Part shown: piece after piece, positions 34,519 through 40,391 of the stretch
Layout: each line of letters begins with the position of its first letter
How positions within the stretch are numbered: position 1 is the stretch's first letter
NCBI GenBank assembly: GCA_947625805.1
Contig: CANQPT010000014.1
Location: 1 to 40,391 of the forward strand
DNA from: an uncultured Clostridia bacterium
Lineage (GTDB): Bacteria > Bacillota > Clostridia > Oscillospirales > CAG-272
Direction: 5' to 3'
DNA length: 40,391 nt
The notes under the pieces: generated by a model
Databases searched by the model: none
Seen by the model: the letters and a program-made list of their open reading frames with translations, nothing else
Told to the model about the DNA's origin: nothing
Made by a program: the position numbers and the translations under genes

Positions 34519-35139
34519 TTACATTCCGTCCTCAAAACAGTATTTTAACGTTTCGGTTTCAATCGGGCCGTGCGGCTTCTTTGGCTCGTTTTCCTTGCTC
34601 ACAAAGAAGTCCGACGTTTTTCGAAACACCTCGCCGCTGCAAACCTTTGTCCCAGCAGGTACGATCGTTTGTCCGGCGACCGTCGCGTTGCAGTCGATAT
34701 GGCAGTACTCCATAACAACGCTGTTATGATTGACGACGGCGCCCGCCGAAAGGATAGAGCCCGCGCCGATGAAGGCGTTCGAGTTCACGACGGCAAACGG
34801 CTCCACAATGCAGCCTTCCTCAAGCTGTGCCGATGGGGAGACATACGCTTTCGGCGACACGAGGCGCGGGAGCAGGAAGGAAGCTTCTTTGAGTTTTTCC
34901 GTTAGGTCGCAATGAAGTTCAGGAGCGCCGATCGCCACTACCGCGCACCCATATTCATCCGAAAATTTTTCGTATTCATCTATGCGGCCTATGGAATTTT
35001 CGCGGTAATTCGGATCCGCTGTTCCGTGTCGGTCATCTAAAAAATCTATTTTGTCAAAGCAGTCCATCGACCGGGCGATCTCTTTGGCGACCGTCCCATA
35101 CTGTCCGGCGCCGAGAATAAGTAAATTTTTACACTTCAC
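34519..35139 (-). CDS. PglD/NeuD-like sugar O/N-acetyltransferase (hexapeptide repeat)
   Basis: 206 aa if it starts at the GTG at 35139, which has CGGAG 9 nt upstream; an ATG at 35238 would add 33 residues (up to KEYTEIKS) that do not fit the family. LLILGAGQYG is the N-terminal nucleotide-sugar loop. VAIGAPELHCDL, SPKAYVSPSAQLEEGC, NSNAFIGAGSILSAGAVVNHNSV and CHIDCNATVAG are the left-handed beta-helix repeats, with the His in NHNSVV. It is the first gene of the operon and lies 5 bp before the initiating transferase, as PglD lies near PglC. Some PglD relatives have other substrates. Confidence 0.82.
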   Translation of the reverse strand: MKCKNLLILGAGQYGTVAKEIARSMDCFDKIDFLDDRHGTADPNYRENSIGRIDEYEKFSDEYGCAVVAIGAPELHCDLTEKLKEASFLLPRLVSPKAYVSPSAQLEEGCIVEPFAVVNSNAFIGAGSILSAGAVVNHNSVVMEYCHIDCNATVAGQTIVPAGTKVCSGEVFRKTSDFFVSKENEPKKPHGPIETETLKYCFEDGM

Positions 35140-35238
35140 ACTTTTGATCTCCGTGTATTCCTTTGCCCATTCGAAGTCCAACTTGGCGGTGGGGGTTTGC
35201 CATGGATTGAATGTGAGTGTTCTCTTTGAGCATGGCAA

Positions 35239-35359
35239 GAGCCGTTTTATAGATTTGCCCGCTATGCTTAAAAATAATGAAGTATACCACTCTATGATAG
35301 AAAAGGCGGGGAGCCCTGAAAATCAGGGCTCCCCACTACACTTTTGACTATAAATTTGA
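35239..35359 (-). other. 5' leader of the polysaccharide operon with a strong hairpin (35309-35335)
   Basis: GGGGAGCCCTGA and TCAGGGCTCCCC form a 12-bp stem at 35309-35335. On the minus strand it is followed by GCCTTTTCT, a weak T run, in the leader of the operon. It could be a transcription attenuator, such as those relieved by NusG-like LoaP factors on clostridial polysaccharide operons, or simply the terminator of the decayed integrase gene. No convincing promoter was found between it and the first gene, and no LoaP gene lies in the window. Confidence 0.4.
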
Positions 35360-35770
35360 CTATGAATATATTTCCGGCAACTCCTGCGGGTGATCCAACA
35401 GGACGTATTTCTTGAACAAAGGCTTCAGATAAAGGGATAATATCCTGCTATACCGCGTATAGGTAGATTCTTTTACCCGCGCTCGCGTGCTTGCGGGCCA
35501 GTTTTCGGAGAAGGTAACAAGATCCGGTGTGCTTTTTATTCGGCAAAATTTTTATTCTACGCGATTGTTGCTTCGGAAGACATTTCCGCTTCGCTTCATT
35601 ATAGCTTTTTTGCCGCCTTCATAGTGGTGAATGTACCGCGCCTCCCAGCGCCCGTCTTTTCTTTTGAAAATGTTTTCTCCTCTTCGTGACATTTTAGAAT
35701 CTTCTTTCAAGTCTGACCACTTGTCCGACTGCGAATAGGCCTGTTTGAGCGATTTTTTGAGTTTTTTCAC
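35360..35770 (-). pseudogene. Tyrosine-recombinase (integrase) remnant at the operon head
   Basis: The 72-aa open frame 35552-35770 contains MSRRGENIFKRKDGRWEARYI, the arm-type DNA-binding N-terminus of a tyrosine integrase, then stops. In another frame from about 35530 to the stop at 35360-35362, LVTFSENWPASTRARVKESTYTRYSRILSLYLKPLF continues with the core-binding domain. No catalytic domain follows. Such integrases often stand next to capsule operons of gut Firmicutes, where an intact copy may act on a nearby site. Confidence 0.65.
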
Positions 35771-35821
35771 TTGAAATAAAATGGAAATGTTCTGAAAATA
35801 ATGGAAAAAACCTCAAATCAA

Positions 35822-35850
35822 TTGACAAACAGACCTATCTGATGTATAAT
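35822..35850 (+). promoter_or_regulatory. Consensus sigma-70/sigma-A promoter
   Basis: TTGACA (35822-35827), a spacer of exactly 17 nt, and TATAAT (35845-35850). Both hexamers are perfect. It points away from the polysaccharide operon, toward a terminator about 70 nt downstream. Confidence 0.8.
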
Positions 35851-35856
35851 TATAAC

Positions 35857-35929
35857 GTTTATTATGAGTTTTAGTGTTTCTATTGACCAGAATTACAGTA
35901 ATAAAGTGCCATACTTTATTACTTTTTTC
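35857..35929 (+). ncRNA. Candidate small RNA of about 70 nt between a strong promoter and a terminator
   Basis: Transcription from the perfect promoter would start near 35857. AGTAATAAAGT (35897-35907), loop GCCAT and ACTTTATTACT (35913-35923) form a perfect 11-bp stem followed by TTTTT. The result would be a short RNA ending in an intrinsic terminator. An outer pair TGACCAGA (35884-35891) and TCTGGTCA (35945-35952) could form a competing longer structure. No start codon with a ribosome-binding site is seen. No RNA family is recognised. Confidence 0.4.
35897..35929 (+). terminator. Intrinsic terminator of the short transcript
   Basis: Perfect 11-bp stem (35897-35907 with 35913-35923), loop GCCAT, then a T-rich run TTTTTCTTTT. 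Confidence 0.8.
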
Positions 35930-36106
35930 TTTTACTGCCCTAAGTCTGGTCACGAAATGGACAGATTTTCAGGTGTTTGGACAGACCTTTGATTTGTTCC
36001 TGAAAATGAAGAAAAGCCTTGGAAACACTGTGATTGATATAATCCCCATAGAGTAGACACTTGAAAAAAACAAAAATTTTCAAGACTACGCTATGGGGGT
36101 TTAACT

Positions 36107-36625
36107 ATGTCAAGGAGGAAGAACAAGAGATACAGTAAAGAATTGAAGTTAGAAGCGGTGCAAGCATATCTAAACGGGGAAGGAAGCTATGAAGCATTAC
36201 GAAAAAAATTCGGATTATTAAGCACAAAGCAACTCAGAAACTGGGTAAAGTGGTATAATGGTCATAAAGAGTTCAAAGAAAGGCGAGGAGCCGGAACGGA
36301 GATTTATATGACCAAGGGAAGAAAAACGACGCAAGAGGAACGGACAGAGATTGTAGCATTTTGCATTGAGCACGGGAAAGACTATCCATTAACGATTCAA
36401 ACATACGGCGTCTCATATCAGCAAATATACACATGGGTGAGGAAGTATGAGGAAAGAGGGATAGACGGTCTGAAGGACGGCAGAGGGAGAACCAGGCCGA
36501 CGGAAGAAATGAGCGAAGCAGAGCGCCTTCGTATGGAGAACAAAATATTGAAAGCGCAGCTCAAAGACGCGGAAATGGAGAACAAGCTGCTAAAAAAATT
36601 GAGGGAGTTGAAAGGAGGCGATTGA
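36107..36625 (+). CDS. IS3-family transposase OrfA
   Basis: 172 aa. Two helix-turn-helix regions (KRYSKELKLEAVQAYLNGEGSYEALRKKF and YGVSYQQIYTWVRKYEERG) bind the element ends. A C-terminal coiled coil (ERLRMENKILKAQLKDAEMENKLLKKL) is typical of OrfA and mediates dimerisation. The stop TGA overlaps the orfB TTG start (TTGA), preceded by AAAGGAGG. Confidence 0.9.
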   Translation: MSRRKNKRYSKELKLEAVQAYLNGEGSYEALRKKFGLLSTKQLRNWVKWYNGHKEFKERRGAGTEIYMTKGRKTTQEERTEIVAFCIEHGKDYPLTIQTYGVSYQQIYTWVRKYEERGIDGLKDGRGRTRPTEEMSEAERLRMENKILKAQLKDAEMENKLLKKLRELKGGD

Positions 36626-37514
36626 TCAGCGGAGTGAGGCAGGAGGATTATTACAAAGCAATACAGTACATACACATATCCGAGAAATACCCTATTAAAA
36701 AACTGTGTCAGCATTTGAAAGTCAACCGTTCCGCATATTACAAATGGCTGAAACGGACGCCAAGCGACAGGCAGCTTGAGAACGAGCAGATAGTTGAATG
36801 GATAAAGGCATTATACGAGGAACAAGACGGAATACTTGGATACCGGCAGATGACAATCACGGTAAATAGGGAATACAACGTTCATTATAACAAGAAACGT
36901 ATCCGGAGACTGATGCAGATACTTCATTTGAAATCGGTGTGCAGAAAAAGCGCTACAATTACGTCAAATCAACACCCGAAGTGACGGCGGAAAATATACT
37001 GAACAGAGATTTCCACGCAGATAAGCCCAATGAGAAATGGTTGACCGATGTAACTGAGTTCAAATATTACGTTGGTGTAGAAGTGAGGAAGATATATTTG
37101 AGTGCGATCCTTGATTTGTACGACAGAAGGATTGTTGTGTACAAGATTGGAAACAGCAACAACAATTCGCTTGTATTTGAAACGTTTGACGAGGCGGTAC
37201 GGGCAAATCGAAATGCCCATCCGCTGTTTCACAGCGATCGAGGATTTCAGTACACAAGCAAAATCTTTCACAACAAACTTATTGCCGCCAATATGCGGCA
37301 GAGTATGTCACGCGTCGGCAGATGTATTGACAACGGTCCCATGGAGGGATTTTGGGGTATGCTAAAATCTGAAATGTATTATCTTAGAAAGTTTACTTCA
37401 CGTGACGATCTGATTTCGTCAATTGAGCGTTATCTTTATTTTTACAACAACAAACGCTACCAGCAGAGACTCAAATGCATGACGACGATGGAATTCCACC
37501 GCGCCGCTGCGTGA
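36622..37514 (+). pseudogene. IS3-family transposase OrfB, frameshifted
   Basis: The first frame (36622-36984) gives the HTH_21-type N-terminus (QHLKVNRSAYYKWLKR and GILGYRQMTITVNREY) and then runs out of homology. The second frame, from about 36939 to 37514, resumes with KKRYNYVKSTPEVTAENIL and the rve integrase core: D in WLTDVTEF, D in FHSDRGFQYTS and E in GPMEGFWGMLKSE. The frames meet at a run of five A near 36952. One extra A would restore CRKKRYNYV, so the copy is probably inactive. Confidence 0.85.
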
Positions 37515-37518
37515 AAAA

Positions 37519-37546
37519 TTTCACCCTGCTGCGCAGCAGGGTGAAA
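37519..37546 (+). terminator. Perfect 28-bp palindrome after OrfB
   Basis: TTTCACCCTGCTGC (37519-37532) and GCAGCAGGGTGAAA (37533-37546) are exact reverse complements without a spacer. It lies 4 bp after the OrfB stop. It can act as the element's terminator or protect it from incoming transcripts, although the T run is weak. Confidence 0.6.
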
Positions 37547-37596
37547 TCTCTACTAATTCGTTTTTGCTTTTTTCATTGTCTACTTGACAGGGGGCA

Positions 37597-37688
37597 CTTC
37601 AGATTTCCAAGGCTTGCTGAATTTCTTCTGTGAACCTTTGAATTATCTCTTTGACAAACGGGAAGTTACTGCTATATGTCTCCTGATT
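37597..37688 (-). other. In-frame continuation after the DUF262 stop
   Basis: Directly after the TAA at 37689-37691 the same frame reads NQETYSSNFPFVKEIIQ and then RFTEEIQQALEI to a TGA at 37599-37601, just outside the IS. It has amphipathic, protein-like character, but no start codon or ribosome-binding site of its own. Confidence 0.3.
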
Positions 37689-39794
37689 TTATGTGATCTT
37701 GTTTGCCCGTGCGCTGTACACGAAATCTTCTTCTATGTCCAAATCGTAGATTTTTAGAAGCTGACGGATAAAACAAACACAGTCATAAGCTGAATAGCCT
37801 GTGCTGATATATATACCAGTTCCCTTTTTCAGTTCATGAGCGCCTTTTACGGCTTTTTCATCGTAAGAAAAGACAGGGCTTTGCCACCCGGAGAACACTT
37901 CATTGTTCTTCGCCATGCGCTCAATAATGGTACTGTCAAGCTCATACAGCCTGATTGCAACAGACCGAACCATGCCGGCAAAACTGTCTATGTTGACACG
38001 CTCACCGAGAAGCTCATAGTAATTGACGTGCTTGTATGTTGCGTTCCGAGGGTCTGTGATCTTGTATTCTTGGTATCTCGGATCGCTGAAATCAATCTTT
38101 GTTTCGGGAGCCACGATGGGGAACAACTTGAGAATCGTATCCGAAAGGCGAGCCGCACGGGTCTTGATTTTTTCTTCGTCCCATTTCTCCTGATCCAGCA
38201 CATCGTTATAAAGGATTGTGATATGGGTCGGAGTTTCCGGGTTTTTAAGCAGCTCCTTCTTTTCATCGAAAGGCTTGTCTCCAAGCTCGCTGTTATATCC
38301 CGTCAAAGTAAGATTGCCGAGGGTATGTAAATATCGGTCGTGAATATATTCCCAATTATCGCCCAGCATAGTTCGCCAATTTTGAGACAAGTTCTTGTTC
38401 TGCGGCATGATATGTTCTATGCTAAGCGCCGTCGTAACGATTTTTTCTTTACTTTGATTTTCTACTGCAGCAAGCAGATATTTGCAGAGGGCATTTTTGC
38501 GATAGAGGTTTCGCTCTTTGAGAGCCAGTATGAAATCGTCATCACTGGGTATGCAGTCTTTTGAGGTCAACTGCGTAAGGAAAGAAACAACGGCATCGTA
38601 GTAATGTCCTTTATTTTCTTCTCGGTTGAAAACACGAGCATACAAGGTCTTGTAAAGACCACGCAGCGAGTTTGAACCGACTTCACAAATCAGTCTACGG
38701 ATGCTGTAATTGAGCAATAGATGAAGAACCTTTGAGAGTTCAGACTCGCTGATTACTTTTGCTTCGTAATCATCAAACACCCGGAACAGGAACAGATACA
38801 CGGTCGTTTGATTCAGCCTTCTCAGGCCGTCCAAAGCCTTATTGACTTCGGCTCCCAGTTCCGTGCTGCCTTTGAGAAAGACAGAATACTGTTTTGCATA
38901 GTGGAGGATCTCGGAAAGCATCGACTCATTCGTGTATCCATTATTGCGGAACACAGCTTTGAAATCGTCGTATGCTTCCTTTTCACGGGTAAATCCGTCC
39001 AGTTTAAGGTTGAGATAATCCAAAAAGAATGCGGACATCTGATCTTTGGTGAGTGTCTGCTCTGCTTGAAGCCAATAATTTTCATAGAGCCTATCCTGAT
39101 CCACTTCTATCATCAAGACAAAGTTCCTGATTTTATCGGCCAAGCTGAGAGGTACGCCAGTGGAATTGATCCGCTCAAAAATCTCCTGTTCTTTGCCCTT
39201 TTCTTCTTCTTCGAGCTTTATGGTAGCGCAAGTCAGATGTTCAATGCCATCGTATATCTTCTCAATACTTAACGTTTCATCTTCTTCCAGTGCCTTCCGA
39301 ATGAGTTTGCAGAACAGATCATAGTTCTGATAGATCCCGCTGGATTTATCCATCTCATCCACGCGGTCTTCCATGAGCATCATCAACTGTTGGTTGTCAC
39401 TCTTGATCGGCTTGAGCTTCAGCTTACTGGAATCGTCGATGTTGTACTTCTTAAACTTGTCCTGATTGAACATAAGGGGCAAAAGCGTATCCTTATCGCT
39501 CTCTGTTTCGGCAACGTCAATCAAGGCTTTCAAAAGGATATAAATGGTGGTGAGGCGCTGTTGTCCGTCAATAATGACATAGTAGTCTATCTTGTTTTCC
39601 GTTTTGAGCAGTTCATAAACGACCGAACCCGTAAAGTGGTAACGGTCAAGTTTGTGCGCCTGAATAATGTCTTCAAACAGCTTTTCGCACTGTTCGCCAG
39701 ACCATTCATAGTTTCTCTGATAGACAGGAATCGAATATTGCCTCAGATTCTTGTCAATAAAGTCATTGATAAAACTGCCCTTGTCGATTTTCAT
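37689..39794 (-). CDS. DUF262/DUF1524 protein, GmrSD-type modification-dependent restriction enzyme
   Basis: 701 aa. The DUF262 half (1-about 240) has IPVYQRNYEW (22-31), DGQQRLTT (76-83) and FERINSTGVPLSLADKIR (206-223). It is the ParB-like NTPase/regulatory part. The DUF1524 part has the HNH-type nuclease motif SIEHIMPQ (H461) and LGNLTLTGYN (N494). An extra C-terminal domain of about 120 residues follows (GVNID-type to YSARANKIT). GmrSD family members cut modified phage DNA. No partner gene is adjacent. An in-frame open stretch continues past the stop (see findings). Confidence 0.85.
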   Translation of the reverse strand: MKIDKGSFINDFIDKNLRQYSIPVYQRNYEWSGEQCEKLFEDIIQAHKLDRYHFTGSVVYELLKTENKIDYYVIIDGQQRLTTIYILLKALIDVAETESDKDTLLPLMFNQDKFKKYNIDDSSKLKLKPIKSDNQQLMMLMEDRVDEMDKSSGIYQNYDLFCKLIRKALEEDETLSIEKIYDGIEHLTCATIKLEEEEKGKEQEIFERINSTGVPLSLADKIRNFVLMIEVDQDRLYENYWLQAEQTLTKDQMSAFFLDYLNLKLDGFTREKEAYDDFKAVFRNNGYTNESMLSEILHYAKQYSVFLKGSTELGAEVNKALDGLRRLNQTTVYLFLFRVFDDYEAKVISESELSKVLHLLLNYSIRRLICEVGSNSLRGLYKTLYARVFNREENKGHYYDAVVSFLTQLTSKDCIPSDDDFILALKERNLYRKNALCKYLLAAVENQSKEKIVTTALSIEHIMPQNKNLSQNWRTMLGDNWEYIHDRYLHTLGNLTLTGYNSELGDKPFDEKKELLKNPETPTHITILYNDVLDQEKWDEEKIKTRAARLSDTILKLFPIVAPETKIDFSDPRYQEYKITDPRNATYKHVNYYELLGERVNIDSFAGMVRSVAIRLYELDSTIIERMAKNNEVFSGWQSPVFSYDEKAVKGAHELKKGTGIYISTGYSAYDCVCFIRQLLKIYDLDIEEDFVYSARANKIT

Positions 39795-39833
39795 GTGCTT
39801 TTTTGCTTTCTATAAATATAATTTTATTTTTTA

Positions 39834-39873
39834 CAATGCAACAGTCTTTTTTTGAATCTTTGTCTGTGCATTG
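39834..39873. repeat. Inverted repeat upstream of the DUF262 gene
   Basis: CAATGCAACAG (39834-39844) and CTGTGCATTG (39864-39873) pair with one bulged base. The repeat lies 40-80 bp upstream of the DUF262 start, a position suited to an operator. It might also be chance in AT-rich sequence. Confidence 0.3.
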
Positions 39874-39954
39874 CTTGATATGAGTTCGAAAGATATTTTT
39901 CGGGCTTTCTGGGTAAATTTTCGGGAGGTTGATAAAATACACCCAAAGCTGGAA

Positions 39955-40306
39955 TCACTTCATCAATTTTTCGAGCTTCTCGCCGTCTACATAAATAGAG
40001 ACCTCATCGCACTTCGGACACACTGTCGCTTTTGGATAAGGTCTTTATTGTTGACCAAACCGAGTCGTCATGTTGAAACTCACAATAGCAAACCTGCATC
40101 CCAACCGAACAGCAGCATAAAGCTCAATACATTGCTTCTCGGCAATAGTATAGCATATAATTGCGACAATTTCTACCCCTGAATTATGAAAAAAGCCAAA
40201 AAAGAGGAACTGTTCATCAGGGAATCTGTTCAGGGGTAAGAGGAAGATTTTTCTCCGACCATTCGCGCACAAGCTCCGGGTGTCCCACTGCAAAGCTGTT
40301 CTCCAT
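39955..40306 (-). pseudogene. Remnant of a zinc-ribbon (DUF4379-like) protein
   Basis: An ATG at 40306 with GGAGAG 6 nt upstream begins a 29-codon frame (to 40217) reading FAVGHPELVREWSEKN and LPLTPEQIP. This is the 'HPEL-EW---KN--L-P--V' motif of short zinc-ribbon proteins linked to restriction loci. It then stops. Farther down, in another frame, VCPKCDEVSIYVDGEKL ends at 39955-39957, a plausible C-terminal CxxC half. The two look like ends of one decayed gene, though they could be unrelated. Confidence 0.45.
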
Positions 40307-40343
40307 CGTCGCCTCTCCTGTTACAATATATTTGCCCCTTGAT

Positions 40344-40391
40344 TTATGGCAGCCAGCCATAGGCATGGGACATCTCGTTGCCAAAGCTGTA
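40344..40391 (-). CDS. C-terminal tail of a gene entering from outside the window
   Basis: The frame is open from the window edge and reads YSFGNEMSHAYGWLP before TAA at 40344-40346. It lies 37 bp before the zinc-ribbon start, as in an operon. Too short to name. Confidence 0.3.
   Translation of the reverse strand, partial: YSFGNEMSHAYGWLP

Larger units (their letters stand above)
36040..37596 (+). mobile_element. IS3-family (IS150-like) insertion sequence, about 1.56 kb
   Basis: Terminal inverted repeats are imperfect but clear. The left end has CCCC and then AGTAGACA and TGAAAAAA-CAAAAA (36040-36076). The right end, read on the minus strand from 37596, has CCCCC and then the same AGTAGACA, TGAAAAAA-CAAAAA order. 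It contains orfA and an interrupted orfB. A perfect 28-bp palindrome at 37519-37546 ends the transposase. No target duplication was recognised. It is flanked by AAGCCTTGGAAA (36014-36025) and its reverse complement (37604-37615). Confidence 0.85.

Noticed and set aside
35864-35992. A 42-codon open frame starting near the consensus promoter
   Set aside because: There is no ribosome-binding site, the leader would be under 10 nt and the terminator hairpin lies inside it. A non-coding RNA is more likely.
35239-36040. An invertible promoter facing the capsule operon
   Set aside because: The consensus promoter points away from the operon, and I found no long inverted repeats on both sides of it; short pairs such as CAAATCA/TGATTTG are too weak.

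Overview
The window looks like chromosomal DNA from a spore-forming Firmicute, probably a gut Clostridia member. The basis is a SpoIIQ-like M23 protein behind a sigma-F-like promoter, Gram-positive ribosome-binding sites, a PhoPR-like two-component pair and short intergenic gaps. The left flank (about 1-6.5 kb) is visibly more GC-rich than the middle of the capsule cluster (about 19-25 kb), which looks mosaic and partly acquired. I see no tRNA, rRNA or CRISPR array.

Layout. 1-900: a frameshifted membrane protein and the decayed 3' end of an IS1182-like transposase. 1024-1749 (+): SpoIIQ-like protein with terminator. 1791-6518 (-): response regulator and histidine kinase (with a PhoP-box-like element upstream of the regulator), a PDZ membrane protein, a small anchored protein and a Gfo/Idh/MocA oxidoreductase. 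6682-35238 (-): one surface-polysaccharide operon of about 28 kb, with many 4-nt ATGA overlaps, ending at a clear terminator (6682-6706). 35360-35770: integrase remnant at the head of the operon. 35822-35929 (+): a consensus promoter followed at once by a terminator. 36040-37596: an IS3-family element with a broken orfB. 37689-39794 (-): a GmrSD-type DUF262/DUF1524 restriction protein. 39955-40391: remnants of a zinc-ribbon protein and the tail of another gene.

How the polysaccharide genes fit together. Transcription starts with a PglD/NeuD-like acetyltransferase and a small initiating phosphosugar transferase. Next come a CapN-like reductase/epimerase, five GT4 glycosyltransferases, UDP-ManNAc dehydrogenase next to a ruined wecB, a heparinase II/III-type protein with its bi-domain oxidoreductase, a Wzy-like polymerase, a LicD transferase and a Wzx flippase. 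CapE, CapF and CapG (UDP-N-acetyl-L-fucosamine synthesis) are all present but separated by two acyltransferases and an orphan nucleotidyltransferase. In the centre lies a five-gene block: GT42/DUF115-like protein, NeuA-like and KdsB-like cytidylyltransferases, a DRE-TIM aldolase fused to a DUF115-like domain, and a HAD phosphatase. I read it as a possible non-canonical CMP-ulosonate pathway, with no KdsA or NeuB in the window.

The most striking signal is three long G tracts on the coding strand (12, 10 and 10 G). Two lie inside tandem acyltransferase genes and put both out of frame in this copy. The third lies at the 3' end of the NeuA-like gene, where tract length decides whether translation reaches the overlapping KdsB-like start. 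Together they look like a set of phase-variation switches for capsule acylation and CMP-sugar supply. Tracts this long are also error-prone in sequencing, so the lengths need confirmation from reads.
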